Positions 60,125-64,000 of a stretch of 64,000 nt of DNA are shown here, piece by piece. The stretch is from Streptomyces sp. PsTaAH-137 (lineage in GTDB: Bacteria > Actinomycetota > Actinomycetes > Streptomycetales > Streptomycetaceae). The notes beneath the pieces were generated by a model. The model was not told where the DNA came from and searched no databases. It saw only the letters and a program-made list of their open reading frames with translations. The translations under genes were made by a program, and so were the position numbers. Numbering within the stretch: position 1 is the first letter of the stretch; the number at the start of each line of letters is the position of its first letter. Location: positions 479,709 through 543,708 of the forward strand of contig NZ_QLLY01000005.1 in the NCBI RefSeq assembly GCF_003259365.1. Direction: 5' to 3'.

Positions 60125-60273
60125 GGCGACGGGTCAGTCTCCTGGCTCCCGGATCGTCGCTCGCCTCCGCCTTCCCGTCCGCGGGCGCGGACAGTGGCGT
60201 GCGGGAGACTCGCTTCCCGGTCACAGTGGCGGGACCGCGCCGGATTCGCACCGGCTTCCTGGTTCCCTTCGCC
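60125..60273 (-). ncRNA. cobalamin (adenosylcobalamin-type) riboswitch in the 5' leader
   Basis: On the minus strand the region 60255 to 60224 reads GCCGGTGCGAATCCGGCGCG and on to CCCGCCACTG, matching the conserved GGTGxAAxxCCGG...CCCGCCACTG core of cobalamin riboswitches. The B12 box AGCCAGGAGACTGACC lies at 60147-60132. GGCGAAGGG (60273-60265) can pair with CCCGTCGCC (60133-60125) to close a basal helix with one mismatch. The binding-protein start is 42 bases downstream, the usual expression-platform distance. Confidence 0.88.
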
Positions 60274-60413
60274 TCGTGCGCTCATTGTGACGTACAGGGA
60301 TGCGAGAGCCGCAGGCCGGTGGCCGTTCGCGGACTCCGGGCGATGTGATCAGCTGTCGGGGCGGGTCGTCGCGCCCGCACACCCCGCAGGCCCCGGACAG
60401 GAGACAGCGCACC

Positions 60414-61199
60414 ATGACGAGCACCACCCCGCTCCCCGACTGGCAGCACTGGCAGACGGGTTGGGACCGCCAGCAGGAGTGGTACATGCCCGACCGGGAG
60501 GAACGCTTCCGGGTCATGACCGACGCGGTCGAGGCGGTCGCGGGCCGGACGCCGCGCGTCCTCGACCTCGCCTGCGGCACCGGCAGCATCACGGACCGGC
60601 TCCTGCGCCGGCTGCCCGACGCCGAGGTCACCGCCGTCGACATCGATCCGCTGCTGCTGACCATCGCGCGCGGCCACTTCTCCGGTGAACGACGTGTGAG
60701 CTTCGTCGTGGCGGACCTGACGGACCCGGGCTGGACGCGCCTCCTCCCCCACACGTCCTACGACGCCGTGGTCACCGCCACCGCCCTGCACTGGCTGGAC
60801 ACCGCGCCGCTGGCCCGCCTGTACGGCGATCTGGCGGGCCTGCTCCGCGCGGGCGGCGTCTTCCTCAACGCCGACCACATGAAGGACGAGTCGGCGCCCG
60901 GCCTCAACGCCGCCCTGCACACCCTGCACACGGAACGGCAGGCCCGCGCGCGGGAAGAGGGCGCCGTGGACTGGGCCGACTGGTGGCACGCGGCGGCAGC
61001 CGATCCGCTCCTGTCCGAGGTGGCCGCCGAGCGTTTCGCCCTGCTCGGCGACCCGCGCAGGCCCAAGCCCCCGGGTGAGCCGCGCGACCGTCCGACCGCC
61101 ACCCGCTGGCACGTGGAGACGCTGCTCGCGCGGGGCTTCAGCGAGGCACGACAGCTGTGGTGCTCCACGAGCGACGCCCTCGTGGCCGCGCTGCGCTGA
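60414..61199 (+). CDS. class I SAM-dependent methyltransferase
   Basis: This 261-residue protein has the class I methyltransferase motif I VLDLACGTGSIT (residues 49-60), motif II VTAVDIDPLLLTIARGH near residue 71, VVADLTD near residue 97 and YDAVVTATALHWLD near residue 115. The substrate is unknown. ATG at 60414 is preceded by GGAG at about 11 bases. It diverges from the riboswitch-controlled operon, sharing the 60274-60413 interval, but shows no riboswitch of its own. Confidence 0.87.
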   Translation: MTSTTPLPDWQHWQTGWDRQQEWYMPDREERFRVMTDAVEAVAGRTPRVLDLACGTGSITDRLLRRLPDAEVTAVDIDPLLLTIARGHFSGERRVSFVVADLTDPGWTRLLPHTSYDAVVTATALHWLDTAPLARLYGDLAGLLRAGGVFLNADHMKDESAPGLNAALHTLHTERQARAREEGAVDWADWWHAAAADPLLSEVAAERFALLGDPRRPKPPGEPRDRPTATRWHVETLLARGFSEARQLWCSTSDALVAALR

Positions 61200-61371
61200 G
61201 CCCGGTGCCGATGTTTCCCCCGATGGGATGACATGGCCGGTCGTGGTGACGCCGGAGAGCACGGGGCCGAGTTAGGAGATCAGCGGGGCGTTGAACATTC
61301 CGGGACGACCGTACGTACCGGAGTGGGAACCCCCCACGGACCGGCCCGCTCGATCGAAAGGAACCGACGGC

Positions 61372-61845
61372 ATGACCGTTTCGCAGGAGTCCGCCCCTAC
61401 CGATCCCTCCGTCCCCACCGGCCCCACCGCTCCGGGCCCGTGCCGCCGCAGTGTCGTCGCGGCGGTCGGCGCGGTCGGGATCGCCGCGGCACTGACCGCG
61501 TGCGGCTCCGGCGACGACGGCGGGTCGCAGCCCGCGGACAGCGCGACGGCCGCCGGCGGTGACGCGCTCGCCAGGACCTCGGACATCCCGGAGGGCGGCG
61601 GCAAGATCTTCGCCGATCAGGGGGTCGTGGTGACGCAGCCCAAGAAGGGCGAGTTCAAGGCGTTCACCGCCACCTGCACGCACCAGGGCTGCAAGGTGAC
61701 GAAGGTCGAGGGCGGCACCATCGACTGCCCGTGCCACGGCAGCAAGTTCTCCATCGAGGACGGCAGCGTCAAGAACCCGCCGGCGACCCAGCCGCTGGCC
61801 GCGAAGCAGATCAAGGTCAGCGGCGACTCGATCACCCTCGCCTGA
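61372..61845 (+). CDS. Rieske [2Fe-2S] lipoprotein
   Basis: This 157-residue protein has an RR signal with lipobox LTAC (C44). The Rieske domain contains CTHQGC (C102, H104, C107) and CPCHGS (C119, C121, H122), the two Cys-His pairs that bind the [2Fe-2S] cluster and the two cysteines that form the stabilising disulphide. This pattern is typical of Tat-exported actinobacterial Rieske lipoproteins that pass electrons outside the membrane. AAAGGA precedes the ATG at 61372. The redox partner is not adjacent. Confidence 0.93.
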   Translation: MTVSQESAPTDPSVPTGPTAPGPCRRSVVAAVGAVGIAAALTACGSGDDGGSQPADSATAAGGDALARTSDIPEGGGKIFADQGVVVTQPKKGEFKAFTATCTHQGCKVTKVEGGTIDCPCHGSKFSIEDGSVKNPPATQPLAAKQIKVSGDSITLA

Positions 61846-61876
61846 CGGGCGCCCGCGACCGCCGCGGTCGAAGGCG

Positions 61877-62509
61877 TCAGCGGCGCTTCCACGCGGCGAG
61901 CACGTCCTGCGTCGTCGTCACGGTGGCGACCAGGGCGAGCGTGTTGCGGATCATCGCCGGGGTGTAGTCGGAGGGCACCCCGGCGATGGCGTCCCCGGGG
62001 ACGACCACGTCGTAGCCGAGGTTCACGGCGTCGAAGACGGCGTTCGGTATGGCTACGTTGGCGGAGACCCCGGTGACGACGAGGGTGCGGCAGCCGAGGT
62101 TGCGCAGCAGCGGGTCCACGTCCGTGCCCGCGATCGGGGAGAGCCCGTGCAGCCGCCGCACGACGAGATCCTCGTCGGCGACCTCGATGGGCGGCGCGAT
62201 CCGCACGGCCCTGCTGCCGGTGAGCTGCTGCACGGGCAGGCGCTCGGCGGCGCGGAAGAGGCGGCCGTTGCGGTTCGCGCCGCGGCCGTCGGGGCGGCGC
62301 TCCGCGACCGCGTGCAGCACCTGCGCCCCGCTCTCGTGCGCGGCGGCCACCAGCCGCGCGACCCGCACGAGGGCTCCCGACTTCCGTGCCTCGTCGGCCA
62401 GTTCGGGCAGGGCGCTGTCGGTGCCGACCACACCCTGCTGGCACTCTACGGTGAGCAGTACGGTGTGGGCCGGGGCCAGCAGTTCGACCAGCTTCTCGTG
62501 TGTCGGCAT
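61877..62509 (-). CDS. isochorismatase-family protein lacking the catalytic triad
   Basis: This 210-residue protein keeps the fold (LLTVECQQGVVG near residue 18; PVQQLTGSRAV; LVVTGVSANVAIPNAVFDAVNLGYDVVVPGDAIAG near residue 143). However, E22 replaces the catalytic Asp, the Lys position reads R119 and A153 replaces the nucleophilic Cys. It is unlikely to be an ordinary cysteine hydrolase and may be a binding or regulatory homologue. A GGGAG site lies four bases before the ATG at 62509. It differs clearly from the intact pair at 49348-50648. Confidence 0.82.
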   Translation of the reverse strand: MPTHEKLVELLAPAHTVLLTVECQQGVVGTDSALPELADEARKSGALVRVARLVAAAHESGAQVLHAVAERRPDGRGANRNGRLFRAAERLPVQQLTGSRAVRIAPPIEVADEDLVVRRLHGLSPIAGTDVDPLLRNLGCRTLVVTGVSANVAIPNAVFDAVNLGYDVVVPGDAIAGVPSDYTPAMIRNTLALVATVTTTQDVLAAWKRR

Positions 62510-62597
62510 GATTCTCCCTGCCCGTCGTCGGTCCCGTGGGGGCTGGTGGAGAGTAGCCACCATTGCGCCCGGAGGGAAGAGCCCCCATGCTGCTTTT

Positions 62598-62612
62598 CTG
62601 ACATACCGTCAG
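62598..62612 (+). promoter_or_regulatory. short palindrome upstream of the PPOX/F420 gene
   Basis: CTGACATACCGTCAG has perfect five-base arms around ATACC, 21 bases before the ATG at 62634. It may be an operator overlapping the promoter; the regulator is unknown. Confidence 0.4.
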
Positions 62613-62633
62613 CACAGGTGGAGGAGAGCAGCC

Positions 62634-63101
62634 ATGACCGTCGCCCAACGCAGGGGCCGCAGAATCATGATGAGCCCCGACGAGCGGGACGCCTTCCTCG
62701 CGGAGCAGCGCACCTGCCGGGTGGCCACGGTGTCGGCCGACGGCACCCCGCACGTCAGCCCGCTGTGGTTCCTGTGGGACGGCGCTTCACTGTGGCTTTA
62801 CTCCCTCGCGCGCAGCCGCCGTTGGGCCGATCTGCGGGCGGACGGGCGGGTGGCCGTGGTGGTCGACGCGGGTGACGACTACGGCGAGTTGCGCGGTGTC
62901 GAGCTGTCCGGCCGCATCGAGTTCGTCGGCGAGTCCCCGCGCACCGGCGCACCGTGCCCCGAACTCGACGCTCCGGAGAAGCAGTTCGCCGAGAAGAACT
63001 TCGGGCTGCCCACCATGGTGTACGACGGGCGGCACGCCTGGGCCCGGCTGACCCCGGACAAGATCACGTCGTGGGACTTCCGGAAACTGGCCGAGCTGTA
63101 G
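62634..63101 (+). CDS. PPOX-class F420-dependent oxidoreductase
   Basis: This 155-residue split-barrel protein shows RTCRVATVSADGTPHVSPLWFLWDGASLWLYSLARSRRWADLRADGRVAVVVD (residues 28-80), the fold of pyridoxamine-phosphate-oxidase-like flavin/F420 proteins. The C-terminus reads WARLTPDKITSWDFRKL, typical of the actinobacterial F420 group. A GGAGGAG site lies nine bases before the ATG. The substrate is unknown. Its 3' end overlaps the convergent LysR gene by 38 bases. Confidence 0.86.
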   Translation: MTVAQRRGRRIMMSPDERDAFLAEQRTCRVATVSADGTPHVSPLWFLWDGASLWLYSLARSRRWADLRADGRVAVVVDAGDDYGELRGVELSGRIEFVGESPRTGAPCPELDAPEKQFAEKNFGLPTMVYDGRHAWARLTPDKITSWDFRKLAEL

Positions 63102-64000
63102 CGATACGGCCGAGCTCCGCACCGGCCTTGCGCAGTGCGCCGACGGCTGCCCTGATGGACGGCCGCCGGTCGGCGTCCGCCCGCCAGGCCACGTACACAT
63201 GGCGCCGCACCTGCTGCCGCACCGGCACGGTCACCACGCCCTCCGGTACGGGGTCGCGTCCGAGGAGCGGCGCGACGCACACCCCCAACCCCGCCGCCAC
63301 GAGACCTAGTTGAGTGTGCGTCTCGGCGGCGCGATGAACGATCTGCGGCTCGATCCCCTTGGCCCGCAGCGTGAACATCAGCCACTCGTGACAGAACTCG
63401 CCCTCGCCCCAGGTGATCCACTCGTCGTCCGCGAAGTCCTCCAGCCCCACCTCGGCGCGGCCGGCGAGAGGGTGGCCGACGTGCAGGGCGACATCGGCGG
63501 GGTCGTCCATGATGCTCGCCCTCACCAGCCCGTCGGGAAGCGGCATCGGCTTGTTGTACCAGTCGAGAGCGACGGCCAGATCGAGGTCACCGCGCAGCAC
63601 TCCGGCGACCCCCAGCTCGGGCTCCAACTCCTTCGACCGCACGCGCAGTTGCGGGTGGTCGGCGCGCAGCGCGGCCAGGGCCCCCGGGAACAGGCCCCGC
63701 GCGGCGGTCGGGAACGCCGAGATCCGCAGCTCCCCCACGACCTGTCCGCGCTGCGCCTCCAGGTCGGACTGGGCCAGTTCGACCTGGGACAGGATGCGCG
63801 CCGCGTGATCGGCGAGCAGCCGCCCCGCATCCGTGAGACGCACCCCGCGACCGTGCTTGGCGAGCAGCCGCTGCCCCGCCTCACGCTCCAGCTTGGCCAT
63901 CTGCTGCGAGACGGCCGAGGTGGTGACGTGCAAGGCGTCGGCGGCCCCACTGACCGACCCGTACCGAGCCAACGCATCAAGCACCCGCAACCGCTCCAGG
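63064..64000 (-). CDS. LysR-family transcriptional regulator (partial, runs off the right edge)
   Basis: Reading leftward, the frame is open to the window edge. The visible N-terminus reads LERLRVLDALARYGSVSGAADALHVTTSAVSQQMAKLEREAGQRLLAKHGRGVRLTDAG, a LysR winged helix. A LysR substrate domain follows, with LRISAFPTAARGLFPGALAAL and GLVAAGLGVCVAPLLG. The true start lies a few codons beyond base 64000. Its target is unknown. Confidence 0.85.
   Translation of the reverse strand, partial: LERLRVLDALARYGSVSGAADALHVTTSAVSQQMAKLEREAGQRLLAKHGRGVRLTDAGRLLADHAARILSQVELAQSDLEAQRGQVVGELRISAFPTAARGLFPGALAALRADHPQLRVRSKELEPELGVAGVLRGDLDLAVALDWYNKPMPLPDGLVRASIMDDPADVALHVGHPLAGRAEVGLEDFADDEWITWGEGEFCHEWLMFTLRAKGIEPQIVHRAAETHTQLGLVAAGLGVCVAPLLGRDPVPEGVVTVPVRQQVRRHVYVAWRADADRRPSIRAAVGALRKAGAELGRIATARPVSGSPTT

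Noticed and set aside
60084..60251. Longer N-terminus for the riboswitch-operon binding protein
   Set aside because: These codons coincide with the conserved riboswitch helices; GTG at 60083 has a ribosome site and a normal signal peptide.
60274..60413. A riboswitch for the rightward methyltransferase gene
   Set aside because: The conserved cobalamin core and B12 box read correctly only on the minus strand.
1..64000. tRNA, rRNA, CRISPR array, insertion sequence or prophage
   Set aside because: No cloverleaf, rRNA core, regularly spaced repeats, transposase, integrase or phage structural gene was recognised anywhere in the window.

Overview
The window is high-GC actinobacterial chromosome, almost certainly Streptomyces. 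The support is strong third-position G/C bias, frequent GTG and some TTG starts, GTGA/ATGA start-stop overlaps, an IdeR/DmdR-type iron box, a divergent third EF-Tu gene (tuf3), many MmyB-like XRE regulators, and the dispersed hairpin repeat common between Streptomyces genes. No rRNA, tRNA, CRISPR array, insertion sequence or prophage was found. About 70 genes are packed on both strands.

Region by region. 1-5.5 kb is a catechol-siderophore iron locus: an esterase, a binding lipoprotein and a 2,3-dihydroxybenzoate-pathway dehydrogenase on one strand, and two FecCD-type permeases on the other. A 19-bp iron box lies between them; no ABC ATPase is visible. 5.5-12.2 kb is a beta-galactoside uptake and hydrolysis operon (two permeases, binding protein, GH42 enzyme) diverging from a LacI regulator, with two palindromic operators between. 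12.2-20.7 kb holds transporters, regulator pairs and metabolic genes: TMEM175, YbaK, XRE-cupin/EamA, MFS, LysE with its LysR regulator, acyltransferase, gamma-carbonic anhydrase and DedA. 21-23 kb is a less GC-biased accessory patch with a secreted protein, two overlapping micro-genes and an unknown protein. 23-33.2 kb includes two MFS transporters, a spermidine-synthase-like protein, tuf3, a DNA-alkylation-repair protein, a TVP38 protein, UppP and CsbD. 33.2-43.2 kb has two divergent XRE/enzyme pairs (one decayed), more SDR enzymes, Lnt and an oxidoreductase. 43.3-49.1 kb carries Ung, a peptide-binding lipoprotein, two SDR/FabG enzymes and a DUF3037/HipA pair. 49.3-52.3 kb is an unusual array of a cytoplasmic isochorismatase-fold hydrolase, a lipoprotein paralogue and a Tat-exported protein of unknown function, followed by a GlsB protein. 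52.4-54.9 kb encodes a large secreted beta-helix protein with two discoidin domains. 55.2-60.3 kb is a complete dipeptide/nickel-type ABC importer operon whose 5' leader matches a cobalamin riboswitch. 60.4-64 kb has a methyltransferase, a Rieske lipoprotein, a hydrolase homologue lacking its catalytic triad, a PPOX/F420 protein and a truncated LysR gene.

The most informative observations are the cobalamin-riboswitch-controlled ABC importer, the two-compartment isochorismatase operon with its Tat partner, the shared operator core of the two MmyB-like regulators beside a decaying regulator/hydrolase pair, and the micro-gene patch at 21.9-22.8 kb.
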